A DNA stretch of 64,000 nt from NCBI GenBank assembly GCA_014529385.2, contig CM043942.1, positions 107,089,141-107,153,140 on the forward strand, given 5' to 3'. This DNA comes from Adiantum capillus-veneris. Lineage: Eukaryota > Streptophyta > Polypodiopsida > Polypodiales > Pteridaceae. Below the pieces are notes generated by a model, which worked only from the letters and a program-made list of their open reading frames with translations, was not told where the DNA came from and ran no database searches. The translations under genes were made by a program, and so were the position numbers. Positions 46,501 to 57,398 of this stretch are shown one piece after another; positions within the stretch are counted from its first letter, which is position 1; the number at the start of each line of letters is the position of its first letter.

Positions 46501-47903
46501 TGTGCAAATAATGCAGCTTTTACCTCAGGCATGTCTACATTCAGCGTAAACATTCTGCCCACACATTTGCCCTCAGTGATCAGCTTACAGCCATTCTGGA
46601 AATCTTCTACATAACAGCCATTTGGATTGAAGCGAACCTGCAAACCCTGCTCAACCATTTGTCCAACAGAAACAAGATTCTTTGTAATGTTTGGGCAATG
46701 AAGTACATCTGCTAAGTACTTTGATTTCCCACTCTTCGTATTTAGAGGTATGTCCCCTACATGAGCAATGGGGTGAGCTGTGTCATCTCCTGTCTGCACA
46801 TAGCCTGACACATCTGGTTTGCGCATATCTCTAAACCACTCTCCACGAGACGTCATGTGATTAGAGGCACCTGAATCCACATACTAAACATCATCTTGGG
46901 TGGAATTCTCTGCAGTCATTGTATTCATTACATGCTGTATAACAAACATGCGCTCGTTTTTGCTGTCATCTGCATCTCTGCTAGTAGATGCATAGTTGCC
47001 CTGTTCTCTCTTTCTACTTGCTTTTCCCTTTGGACAGTCACGTGACATGTGACCTCTTTCACCACAAGTCCAACATTCTCTACTATCTGGAGTATGTTGC
47101 TGCCTGCTTGATCTTGCACCACGACCTCTTTGACTCCCCCTGCCTTGAGACTGGTTTCCCCAGCCACCTGTATTGTTTTGATTTGATTGACCTTCCAGAA
47201 ATTGGCCCCTGCAACCCCTTGGGCCTCGACCACGACCTCTACCTCTACCTCTGTTGGAGTTAGAATAGAAGGCCTGTTCAGAATTATTTATGCCATGAGA
47301 AGAAGATGTGTCAAGGTTCTTCTCCTCAAGAATAAGCATAGAAATCAAATCTTGGAACACGGGGATGTCGTCTCTTGTATTCATGGAAGACCTAAAATGT
47401 ACATACTCATCTCGTAGACCATCCAAGCATGCACGGACAATGTCATCGTCTTCCACTGAGACTTTAATAGATCCAAGAGCCTCAATGATACTCTTGATCT
47501 TCAAGGCATAATCATTGATTGAGAGGTTGTTCCTCTTAACCTGATTTAGCTCCGACTTTAGTTGAAGCTTCCTGGCCTTGGTGTTCACCTCGAACACTCT
47601 GCCTAAGTTTCTCCATGCAATGGCGGGGGTTTCAGCATCCTGTAGATAGCCCATCATGCCATCTGTGATGCTCATAGACAGCCAATACATCACTTTGCTC
47701 TGGCCTTGTTGCCAGTCCCTCAAAGCTTTCCTTTGTTCTGCTGTAGCATTTGCCTCGGGAATCTCTGGTTCCTTTTCATTGTCTCCTTCTACATAGTCCC
47801 AATAACCTTTTCCTTTTAGGAAATTTGTTATTCTGAACTTCCATGCAGGGTAGTTATTTTTCTCAAGCTTCTCAGTAACAATCTGACTGAAACCGTCAGA
47901 CAT
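43554..47903 (-). pseudogene. Copia gag-pol polyprotein (unit B), three nonsense codons
   Basis: Same domain order as 15714-20063. Gag is open here (ELNQVKRNN where unit A has a stop). Stops occur at the Trp of the protease box (V-stop-YVDSGASNHM, near 46882), before ELRVSRD upstream of RT (near 45647), and after HYHYVGE in RNase H (43725). The integrase zinc site is intact (KVCAACQFGK). Each stop is explained by one C-to-T or G-to-A change relative to unit A. Confidence 0.92.
43582..43592 (-). promoter_or_regulatory. Copia polypurine tract (unit B)
   Basis: Minus strand GAGGGGGAG abutting the 3' LTR, as in unit A. Confidence 0.8.
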
Positions 47904-48166
47904 CTTGAAGCACTAAGACAAAATAGCTGCAATCTGCAAAAACCTGCAAATCTGCTGAACCTGCTATCGTGGTTCCTGTAACGCTTTCTACACTCAACGA
48001 GTATCCACAATCAAGCGTTTCACAACCACTGTACTTGTACAGTAAATCTCTGTATACTGCACTTTGGAGACCTGTTCAGAAACTTGTGCGAAAAACCCCA
48101 TGCCATCTGGTCGTGGATTGCGAACGAAGGGATTGTGATGCTCTTTCTCTCTTAGCCTCTCTTGCC

Positions 48167-48186
48167 TGCACCAGGCTCTGATACCA
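48167..48186 (-). promoter_or_regulatory. Copia primer binding site (tRNA-iMet), unit B
   Basis: Same 20-base site as at 20327-20346, adjoining the 5' LTR. Confidence 0.9.
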
Positions 48187-48502
48187 TGTAAAGAATGAGG
48201 ATGCAAGAGAGCTACACAAGACAAGCACAAAGCACACAGAGATGGAAAGCTTCTTCTTCTTCTTCACAGGAAAGAGAGTACAAAATGACTAAGTGCTAAA
48301 GCTGAAAAGTAGCACATATGTACATGCGGTCACTAAGTGTGAACTCGCTAGAAGCGTACTAGGCTGGCACTATAAGTGTAGTCCAGCTGTACTGGCAGAG
48401 ATCCTCCGTGTCGGTCACCTAACGCGCCAGTGAGTAAATGCCGTAAGCGGCCAAGACCCGTAGTGGATGCCAGCTCAAGGTGTAGAGCTCGACATCTCAA
48501 CA
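48187..48502 (-). repeat. Copia 5' LTR (unit B)
   Basis: 316 bases; lacks six bases (agaatc) present in the other three LTRs at gctgtagaatcactgg. Confidence 0.92.
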
Positions 48503-50369
48503 GTTTGCGGCCAATATTGCTCCATACGATCCACATTTCTAAGGTCAACTCTGGCTCCCAAAGTATCTTTCTTGCCGGTCAGATGGTCCCATAGTAGATT
48601 ACCCACATTCTTGAATATGTGCATTGGATCGAGCAAGTGATTGATCATGAGTCGGGGCCAGTATGGTAACTCGTACCATAGAGATAGTCTCTTCATCCCT
48701 GGAGGCAATCTGTCATCGCACATCTCCTTCTGCTCTAACCATGCTTGTGCAGACATCCTTGGTGGCTCTCTTCCCAAAAAGCCGTCGCGTAACACATGAT
48801 TCTCTGGAAGATACGCTTGATGACCTTCGTAGATTTGCTTCTTCAGTGAGGGTGCCCTACGTGCATTCACTCTAGGTCCACATGTGACACATGCTTTGTA
48901 TCCGCTTGTTTGAAGCCCTGCATGTATACACATGATAATAGATCAACTATGGAAAAAAACAAGATTTACAATGTCTGAGTGAGGAGTGTCAATAGATCAC
49001 CTGAGCATTCTGTTAGCCCGGGATAGTCATGCATGGTCCACATTAGAATGCCTCTGATCAAAGCATTCCGTCATCTTGTGTGTCGGCTCATATCCACCAC
49101 CTCTATGCCAATCCACAATTGTTGTAGCTCTTCCAATAGTGGACGAAGATACACATCCATATTCTCCACTTTATATCGCCCTGGCACAACCAAGCTTAGC
49201 CATAGGTGCCTCTTCTTCGTAGTCAACCACGGGGGAATGTTGTAGTTGAAGATGACAACCGGCCATACACTATAAGATGTTGATCTTTGACCAAATGGAT
49301 TTACGCCATCCATAGCTAGGCCTAAATGCAAATTTCGAGCTTCCCTGGAAAAATCCGACCATGTTCCATCTATATGTTTCCAGGCTGCGCAATCTGCAGG
49401 AATTCGTAGCACACCATCCGAGGATTTATTCTCCTCATGCCATGATGCTAGGGCAGCCATGGACTTACATTCGAAGAAATGCTTGATGCGAGGAAGCAGA
49501 GGACAATGTCGCAAAACCTTTTGTGGAATTTTTGTCCCGTGGAGATCTACTCGATATCTTTCGGAATCACATTTCGGACACTTCTCCATGTCTATGTATT
49601 CCCCTCTGAAAAGAATGCAGTCATTAGGACAAGCGTGGATAGAATTGTAATCCATCCCCAAGTTTCGCAAAATCTTTCTTGCTTCATCTCGGGAATCTGG
49701 CATCACATTGTCAGCTGGTAGTATGTGCTCTTTAAGCAATCTACACAACATAAAAATACGATACAGTCGTGTAAAAATCTATCAGATCATTATACATTTA
49801 GAGTTTTATTAAAGTAAACTAATTGTAATAGATCACCTGAAAAGCGCTGTGACGCTAGTGTCACTTCATCCAAACTTTGCCTGCATGTTGAGAAGAACCA
49901 GGAGTGCTTTCAATCTAAACATACGTGCTCCATTATACAATGGCGTATCGGCTTCACTTTTCATATCATCATAGATAAGCCTTTCTGAATCCATGATCGT
50001 CTCGATCATTTCATCAATCTCGGGCTCAAACATTGCCTCGTTGGGAATGTGCTCTGCATGATCATCCCCCGAGCTGTCAGAGGCTACATCTTGTGGCCTC
50101 ACATATGCTGCTTGACCAAAGCGCCTGCGAACATGTCTATTGGGTTGCAAGATTGCTTCTTGTTGGCCAACGTTAGAGTCCGACGAGTTATAATTGGCAA
50201 CAACTCGATCTATAATAGATGGATCGAACTCGCCAAATTCGTGAACGTGCTGCAAAGAAACACGTCTTGTCCGTCGCATAGCATGCTTGCATTGATTACA
50301 AGGACATAAGACCCTCATTGAGAGATAGGTGTTTCGGTTGGACGGTCCCACATCCTCGTCACTACTCAT
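48503..50369 (-). pseudogene. TNP2-like transposase, N-terminal half (unit B)
   Basis: Duplicate of 20669-22523. It keeps the 12 bases lost in unit A (ARKILRNLGMDYNSIH), so its tnp2 region is the better reference. Both TGA codons are present (49866-49868; 49071-49073). CPCNQCKHAMRRTRR, CPKCDSERY and LAMDGVNPFG are all visible. Confidence 0.82.
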
Positions 50370-50429
50370 AATGAGGATAAAAATCTTATAACCTGGACAA
50401 CAAATTTAATATTCTATTGGCATTCTTCG

Positions 50430-50432
<3 letters not shown>

Positions 50433-50497
<65 letters not shown>
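50433..50497. repeat. (CT)n microsatellite, 65 bp
   Basis: Expanded relative to the 34-base tract in unit A. It lies just upstream of the transposase start. Confidence 0.95.
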
Positions 50498-50499
<2 letters not shown>

Positions 50500-50572
50500 C
50501 TCACATTCTCTAGTCATGTCCAATCCCCGCACACCTCGGTCTAGAGGTGCACAGAGATGAGAACCACCGGGT

Positions 50573-52764
50573 TCATTGTGGGCCACATGTGCGGGCCATA
50601 TGGTAGGAAACCTTGTCCATCAAAGGTAGATGCCATCCAAAGAATGAAAGAAACATGCACTAGCATCACTGAGGTTAGAAGGTTTCTGGGAGCATGTGTC
50701 TTCTATGTTATTTGTATTCCACATTATGCACATGTAGTTGATCCTCTTTATCAGCTACTTAGAAAGAATCAAAAGTTTAAATGGACAGAAGCACATGTAA
50801 AATCCATGAAAAAGCTAAAGGAGTTACTCCAGTCAGCAACGACTTTGAGAAAGGTAGACTATGAGTGTCAAAGGCTAGTGATTGTGACAGTAGATACCAG
50901 TCCTACAGGGATTGGATGGGCAATAGGGCAAGATGACAAAGAAGGACACATGTATGTGGTAAGATTTGGAGCAAAGGTACTAAGTGCTCGCCAAAGAAAC
51001 TATCCACAGATAAAGAGAGAGTTATGGGGTATGGTTACAGCCTTGAAAAGTGGGAAAGAGTACCTAATTGGTGCATGTGTGGTTGTAGAAACAGATTGTC
51101 TACCACTTCTTGGGATGATTACAAGCTGCTCAACACCAGACATTGCTATGTTGCGGTGGATTTCCTACATTAAGTCCTTAAATCCCGAGTTTAAGCACAT
51201 TGCAGGTAAAGACAATACAGTGGCAGATATGCTATCAAGGGCAAGGTATGAAGATGAGTCACAAATGATTGATGAGGGAGATGATGTAGGCACAAAATTC
51301 TATTCTATCTCTCATGTCAAAGGTAACAATGTCTGCATGACTAATTCACTTGAATTGTTCTTGAAAGATCTTTATGAAGGCGATTGGCTTTCTATTGGAA
51401 GGTACTTGAGTACTCTAACAAAACAGGATGATTGGTCTGAACAAGAATTCAAGAGGATACGCAGGAAAGCATATGGGTACTTTTTAAGGGATGGTTACTT
51501 GTGGAAGCATCCTAAACAAAAGGGTGCTACACCACAACGGGTTATATGTAAAAAAGAGACTCAAGTAAAGCTCATGCAAGAGTTTCATGAGAGTCTATGG
51601 GCTGGACACAGGGGTGTGTGGGCAACCTTCTCCAAGTTGAAAGAAAAATACTGGTGGAAGGCTATGTATAAAGATGTATCTCAGTTTGTAGAGTCATGTA
51701 TAACTTGTCAAATGTATTCAAATGTTCGACATAGTGATGGATTGCACCCTACATATCCACTAGCCATGCACTATAAATGGGTTGTGGATCTAGTCACGAT
51801 GCCTTTAGGACTCTGGTAGATGAGATACTTGGTTCTTGCACGAGAGGACCTAACTAACCAGGTTGAAGGAAGAGCATTAAGAGCTAAGACCACAGAAGCT
51901 GTCTGCAAATTCCTTCTTGATGAGGTGATTTGCCGTTATGGTTGTGTGGGAAAAATCACTGCAGATCGAGGTGAACTGGATACCGAAGAAGCGAGGGAGT
52001 TCTTTTCTAGATTAGGGATCAAGCTTTCTCTTACTACAGCTTACAACCCTAAAGGCAATGGAAAGAGTGAAAGAGGGCATCCTCCTATCATCAAAGCTTT
52101 GGCCAAGGCTTGCGAAGGAAGAGTTGGTGAGTGGCCAAAATTGTTACCATATGCTTTATGGGCTGATGGTACAACACATAGCTCAGTAACTGGCTACATG
52201 CCTGCGGAGCTAATGCATGGTCAAAAGCCAGTGATGCCCATTGAGGATACAATTCCCACATGGAATGTACTACCTTGGCAAGAGGGGCTTAGTAGGGAAG
52301 ATCTCCTTGCACTGCGTATAAGGCAGCTAGAGAGAAGACCTAGAGACATTGAAGCTGCAAAAGAACGACTCAAAAATGCAAGGTTGAAAAACAAGGACTA
52401 TTTTGATAAGCGACATCGACTCGGGAGCAAAGCAATTGACAAAGGTGACTGGGTTTTAGTGTATGATAGTAGCCTTGATAACCAGCACACAGTCATGCGT
52501 AAGTTCTCAAAAAGATGGTTTGGACCGTATGTTGTAAAGCATTTGCATGAAAATGCTACTTACAGCTTGTCTGAACTAGATGGTACAGAAGTAAAAATTC
52601 CCATTGCAGGAAAAAGGATTAAAATGTTTAAGAGAAGAGGAGACAATGATCTAAAAGATATGGATGAGGAAGAAGAGAAAAACACAGGTGAAGATCAAAG
52701 TGAACATGAAGCTCTGGAATCATCCAGTGAAGAAGAAGACAAGGAAGATGTACAAGAGGTCTAA
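50573..52764 (+). pseudogene. G1 pol 3' part: RT end, RNase H, integrase (unit B)
   Basis: Better copy of 22695-24720: RNase H has no stop (NYPQIKREL) and the integrase zinc finger is present (FHESLWAGHRG ... ESCITCQMYS), followed by KWVVDLVTMPLG with the first catalytic Asp. A TAG at 51817-51819 then precedes MRYLVLARED. The other core residues are in KITADRGELD and NGKSERGH. The C-terminus has KGDWVLVYD and an acidic tail. Only the TAG, shared by both copies, interrupts it. Confidence 0.9.
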
Positions 52765-52810
52765 TCTTACAAAGAGACAATGTGGCACATACCGGAGGAT
52801 GTGCAGGTTT

Positions 52811-52822
52811 AGAGGGGGTGGA
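52811..52822 (+). promoter_or_regulatory. G1 polypurine tract (unit B)
   Basis: AGAGGGGGTGGA before the LTR TG. Confidence 0.8.
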
Positions 52823-53649
52823 TGTCGTACAGTGACACGTACATAGTGGGAACGCATGCTACAAGATCTATCTTGTATTTTTTTAGATACATAATTATAT
52901 TTCCTATAGTGCACATATGCATATTTAGGTATAATAATAAGCCTTCTATCTCATCCTATTATTTTTCTCAAGGATAACATATCCTTACTTTACTATCAGA
53001 AAATACTATGGGGAAAGCATCAATAGCTCCGCCTGTTTAACTTGGGGCAAAAAGCATTGATTTTTTATTTCTACTATTTCATTATCATCTCACACCTTAG
53101 CTAGATCCTATATCTAGGGTAAACTCCAATATATATATATATTCTATGTATTTTTTATACTTTTCTTATATTTATTTTTAAATAGCTACTAGGAGAGAAT
53201 CAAATCCTAGTGGGACACTAGGTGGCATGATTTCAAAGATACACTTATTTTAATGCATTATTGCAAGCATGATTACAAAACTTTGTCAAAGAGAAATCTC
53301 ATGCTTTCATATGGCATGAGGTGTCCTTTGGAATTAAATGAAAGTCTAAGCTAAGGAGACCACATGAAGACTTTTGCTGCCATAAATGGACCCTATTTTG
53401 ATGAATTTTTTACACAAGGTTCCAATTCGAATTGAAAAACGATTTTAAAATGAAAATCGTAGCTAATGAGCTGAAGTTTTTGCCCATATTTTTACTTTTT
53501 TATTTGGAGCCACGGTTGAGGAGATATGATCAAAATATTGGACCCCAGTCTGCCCACATCATGCAGGGACAGCTCATTTCCAACTTTTACAATTCCTGTT
53601 CACACTGGCTCCTCTCTTCTTGTGTAAACCCTTGGGGGTTCCCTTCACC

Positions 53650-53656
53650 TATAAAA
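53650..53656 (+). promoter_or_regulatory. G1 LTR TATA box (unit B)
   Basis: TATAAAA in the context cacc-TATAAAA-gggg, about 0.55 kb upstream of X1, at the same LTR position as 25606-25612. Confidence 0.65.
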
Positions 53657-54199
53657 GGGGACCTCTTCTTCCTTGGAAGGAACTTAAGCATTCAAGCCAT
53701 TGATGAGAGGAATTCTTGAGGGAGTGAGTAGTAATGCCTAATTGTACTTAGCCCCATTAACATAAGCCCAAGCCTACACTTTCTCCTAGAGGAAGACTAG
53801 CCATTCTTGTACGCTATCCTTGGAAGATCAACTCTAATCAAAGAAGGCGTTGTACTTGGCGTATCAATCAACATTGAATTCTCCCCTCTTCTTCTCTCTC
53901 CCATCAATAATGGTGCCGAAGGGTTTCAAGTAAGATGTGTTCTACATTGATGTTTTCTTGATTTCTTGTTGTTTTCATTTTCATCTCTAATCCAACATAT
54001 ATATATGTATCTAATCTCATCTCCTTAACCAAACCTATCTCTCTCATTCTTAGTAATTCATCCTCTCTAGGTTCTCTTTGCTACAGGTACATCTCTCCCC
54101 GCAGTATCCTTATTGCTTACGTGCAAGAATAGGGCTTGGGAGGGAAACGTCTCATCTCTTCACTTCTCTCATATCTACATTTCTCACATACTATCTTAG

Positions 54200-54418
54200 A
54201 TGAATAACCCACATGATGATCATTTCTATCTCTTTCACTCTGTACGATCTATTAGAATTAACGTATGGATTAGCCGTAAAATACACTTTCAACAAGGTAT
54301 AGTGTTTCTCTTCGACCCTGAAAGGCTCAATGAAATACTTCTATCACCGGATCCCATCATACTACCTCTCATAAACTATAATTTTTCTTTTGATGTAAGC
54401 ATAGTTATCTTGCTATGA
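54200..54418 (+). CDS. X1 small ORF, unit B
   Basis: A 72-codon copy; LFDPERL for LFGPERL, and LLSPDPIIL, where P agrees with the G3 homologue (LLSPDPIIF). ATGA overlap to X2 kept. Confidence 0.6.
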   Translation: MNNPHDDHFYLFHSVRSIRINVWISRKIHFQQGIVFLFDPERLNEILLSPDPIILPLINYNFSFDVSIVILL

Positions 54419-54627
54419 ACCAAGAGGATTTGTACACACAATTAATCCCAATCACTAGACAAAATATCTATATTATGGTAAGCACAAAACTACAATTCCA
54501 AAGAACAATTCGTAGCCTATTTGGTCAGCCAAGATTGAATGCCATTAACTCATCCATTAACCCTTTCATATTACCCATGATTCGATATGACCATAGCCTT
54601 GATGTTTTCATCTTCGTATTGTTTTAA
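54415..54627 (+). CDS. X2 small ORF, unit B
   Basis: 70 codons, same protein as 26371-26583; starts in the X1 stop. Confidence 0.6.
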   Translation: MNQEDLYTQLIPITRQNIYIMVSTKLQFQRTIRSLFGQPRLNAINSSINPFILPMIRYDHSLDVFIFVLF

Positions 54628-54830
54628 CATTCTCTTTTGCGTTCTTTCTTTGTGTGTGTGTGAGTGCAAGAGAGAAATAGTGAGTCTTCTTTAATTGCAC
54701 TTCTTTCCAAACCCTAGTCTTCATGGCATCTATGGTTTAACTCCTTCATATAGTTTTTGTTGAGTTCTCTCACAAACTCTCACAGCCATAAGCCCGGTGC
54801 TTTCCTGGCAAGACCGCAAATTCCTCGACA

Positions 54831-54878
54831 TATTTTTGGTATTTTTGGTGCGGTGACACGTACATAGTGGGAACGCAT
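54831..54878. other. LTR-LTR-like junction between G1(+) and G1(-), unit B
   Basis: Same composite joint as 26787-26834. Confidence 0.75.
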
Positions 54879-56606
54879 CAATCATTTGTGACTCATCTTC
54901 ATACCTTGCCCTTGATAGCATATCTGCCACTGTATTGTCTTTACTTGCAATGTGCTTAAACTCGGGATTTAAGGACTTAATGTAGGAAATCCACCGCAAC
55001 ATAGCAATGTCTGGTGTTGAGCAGCTTGTAATCATCCCAAGAAGTGGTAGACAATCTGTTTCTACAACCACACATGCACCAATTAGGTACTCTTTCCCAC
55101 TTTTCAAGGCTGTAACCATACCCCATAACTCTCTCTTTATCTGTGGATAGTTTCTTTGGCGAGCACTTAGTACCTTTGCTCCAAATCTTACCACATACCT
55201 ATGTCCTTCTTTGTCATCTTGCCCTATTGCCCATCCAATCCCTGTAGGACTGGTATCTACTGTCACAATCACTGGCCTTTGACACTCATAGTCTACCTTT
55301 CTCAAAGTCGTTGTTGACTGGAGTAACTCCTTTAGCTTTTTCATGGATTTTACATGTGCTTCTGTCCATTTAAACTTTTGATTCTTTCTAAGCAGCTGAT
55401 AAAGAGGATCAACTACATGTGCATAATGTGGAATCCAAATAACATAGAAGACACATGCTCCCAGAAACCTTCTAACCTCAGTGATGCTAGTGCATGTTTC
55501 TTTCATTCTTTGGATGGCATCTACCTTTGATGGACAAGGTTTCCTACCATATGGCCCGCACATGTTCCCCACAATGAGCACTTCTTTGACACCAAACATA
55601 GAGTTTTTCCCTGACAATGTAAGATTCACTTCTTCCAACCTAGACAAAATTTTATCACAATCATTTATGTGATTTACCACAAACCTGCGACATCCCTTGA
55701 GATCCAAAGCTTCATCTTTGTCACTTTCTTCACATCCTTTGATAGGCAAATCATCAATGAAAGGCATTGTGATTTGAGGAATAAAGTCACGTAAGACCTT
55801 ATTCATCCCATTCATCATATGTGCAACCGAGTTGGTTGCTCCCTGTGGCAAGGTACACATCCTTACCAAACCCAAAGGTGTCCTCATGGTTGTCAAGTCT
55901 CTCCTTTCGATTGCAAGCTGAAATTGATCATACCCTGAGTAGAGATCCCCCATTGAGTAGCTTGCCCTCCCTGCAAACGCCTGTGCAAATTCATCCACAA
56001 TTGGACCTGTACATACATTTCTAATTGTCACCTTGTTCACTGGTTGCATATCTTGGATGAAGCGTAGAGAACCATTCTTCTTTGGAACTGTGAACCACCT
56101 GTTTGAGTATGGAGCACAAGAAGGCTCCAAGATTCCCATATTGATTTTCTCATTCAGTAGCTCTACTAACTTTGGCAAATGAGCCTTTGGAACCGGAATA
56201 GGCCGCAGATTCCAAGGCACATGAGGTATTGTGAAAATTACCATAGGAGCTACAATATAAGGACTCAACACATCCTATCTCATGTGGCTCAAATGCAAAA
56301 GCCTTACCATGCTTTGAAAGCATTTCTTAGAAGAACTTTGTCTCCTCCTGTGTTAGAAACTCCTCACAACCAATCTGCAACTCTTGAAAAGACTCCTTTG
56401 TGAAGGTATGCCCGATCCTTTTAGGATTCCGAAAACTTGGTTGTAAAGAAGTCTGTTCAATATTTTCCCTGTTGTTGGGTGGTAAGGGTGAAGCTACTGG
56501 TTTCACCTTCTTTGCTACACTCTTGTATTTAGTTTCAACATGGACTTCTGGGCCAACTGTTTGGCTTTCTTTAAAGGCTTCTATTACTTGATACATTTCC
56601 ATAGAG
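54879..56606 (-). pseudogene. G1 RT-RNase H and spacer, truncated (copy 3)
   Basis: Matches 26835 to about 28560: RT with LPQGATNS and FIDDLPIKG, RNase H, then the start of the spacer frame (QVIEAFKESQTVGPEVHVET, to 56606). It lost the RT N-terminal frame by one extra base near 56263 (ggactcaac for ggatcaac). At 56606 G1 similarity stops and CACTA 5' sequence resumes, so this is the right edge of the G1 complex inside CACTA. Confidence 0.85.
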
Positions 56607-56679
56607 AAAACTTTAGGTCTTTAGGTCTTTTAATTTTAATTAGTTTCCTACGACGTTAAATTAGTTTCTCTCTCTTTCT

Positions 56680-56945
56680 CTCTCAATGTGTGTGAGTTTT
56701 TTTGTTTATGCATGTTTTCTCTCTCTTTTCCTCTCTCAATGTGTGCGTTTTTTGTTTATGCATGTTCTCTCTCTCTTTTCCTCTCTCAATGTGTGCGTTT
56801 TTTGTTTATGCATGCTCTCTCTCTCTTTTCCTCTCTCAATGTGTGCGTTTTTTGTTTATGCATGCTCTCTCTCTCTTTTTCTCTCTCAATGTGTGTGTGC
56901 ATTCTTTGTTTATGTATGTGTGTGTGAGTTTTTGTTTATGCTTGT
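56680..56945. repeat. 50-bp minisatellite (about 5 units)
   Basis: The units begin at catg positions 56711, 56761, 56811 and 56861, exactly 50 bases apart, plus partial units at each side. Each holds a gttttttgtttatgcatg block and a ctctctcttttcctctctc block. Confidence 0.92.
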
Positions 56946-56946
56946 A

Positions 56947-56950
<4 letters not shown>

Positions 56951-56998
<48 letters not shown>

Positions 56999-57005
56999 AA
57001 CACTA

Positions 57006-57044
<39 letters not shown>

Positions 57045-57180
57045 GAGAGAGAAAGAGGGGAAGGGAACATGAGAGTGAGGAGAGGGAAGGAGCATACCTG
57101 GCTCTCCTTCCTCTCCTCGTGTGTGTGTGTGTGTGTGTGTGCGTGTGTGGAGAAGAAAGAGAGAGAGAGAGAGAGAGAGA
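56951..57180. repeat. Cluster of dinucleotide microsatellites
   Basis: (TC)n 56951-56995, (TG)n 57005-57027, (GA)n to about 57055, (GT)n about 57118-57148, (GA)n about 57155-57180. Confidence 0.92.
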
Positions 57181-57275
57181 GGGAGAGCGTTACCTGCTCC
57201 TTGCTTGAGGGCGCCGAAAAACTTAGATCTGAGATCTGAGTTTTTGGGCGCTCTCTGTTTTTTTTTTTAGCCCAG

Positions 57276-57337
57276 CCGGCGTCGCTATGAGCGTCGCAAA
57301 TTTGCAAGTAAATTTGCGACGCTCATAGCGACGCCGG
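57276..57337. repeat. Perfect 28-bp inverted repeat, 6-base loop, at CACTA right end
   Basis: The arms 57276-57303 and 57310-57337 are exact reverse complements around gcaagt. Each arm contains cgtcgctatgagcgtcgc, i.e. two copies of the CACTA subterminal motif. Confidence 0.95.
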
Positions 57338-57398
57338 GATTTTTTTTTTTTGAGCGTCGCTGTGTGAGCGTCGCTAATATGAATAGCCTCTTGTAGTG
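57338..57398. repeat. CACTA right subterminal motifs and TIR
   Basis: gagcgtcgct repeats, then cctcttgtagtg (57387-57398), the exact reverse complement of the left 12 bases. GCT (57399-57401) follows as target duplication. Confidence 0.93.

Larger units (their letters stand above)
43260..48502 (-). mobile_element. Copia LTR retrotransposon, unit B (5,243 bp)
   Basis: Duplicate of 15421-20668 with a perfect gtttg target duplication on both sides (43255-43259, 48503-48507). Its two LTRs are nearly identical apart from a six-base deletion in the 5' LTR. Confidence 0.95.
52823..54830 (+). repeat. G1 3' LTR (2,008 bp), unit B, carrying X1 and X2
   Basis: Colinear and equal in length to 24779-26786, with few substitutions. 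TATAAAA at 53650-53656. Confidence 0.88.
39200..57398 (-). mobile_element. CACTA (En/Spm) element with both ends, unit B (18.2 kb)
   Basis: Left end CACTACAAGAGG at 39200 preceded by GCT; right end (revcomp of the same 12 bases) at 57398 followed by GCT (57399-57401). Without the Copia (5.2 kb) and the G1 complex (50573-56606, 6.0 kb) it would be about 6.9 kb. Both genes run on the minus strand, so the right end is the 5' side. The left end at 11358 could equally be paired with 57398 across the duplication. Confidence 0.9.
56607..57398. other. CACTA right (5') terminal region, no gene
   Basis: Non-coding. It holds a 50-bp minisatellite, alternating (TC)n, (TG)n and (GA)n tracts, a perfect palindrome and the right TIR. 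It is probably the promoter side of the transposase gene. Open frames here are low-complexity Leu/Ser or Arg/Glu repeats and are not called. Confidence 0.75.

Noticed and set aside
50386-50586. ORF with a long Arg-Glu repeat
   Set aside because: Antisense reading of the (CT)n microsatellite.
56686-57307. Several ORFs of Leu/Ser/Cys or Arg/Glu repeats
   Set aside because: Products of minisatellite and dinucleotide tracts read in various frames.
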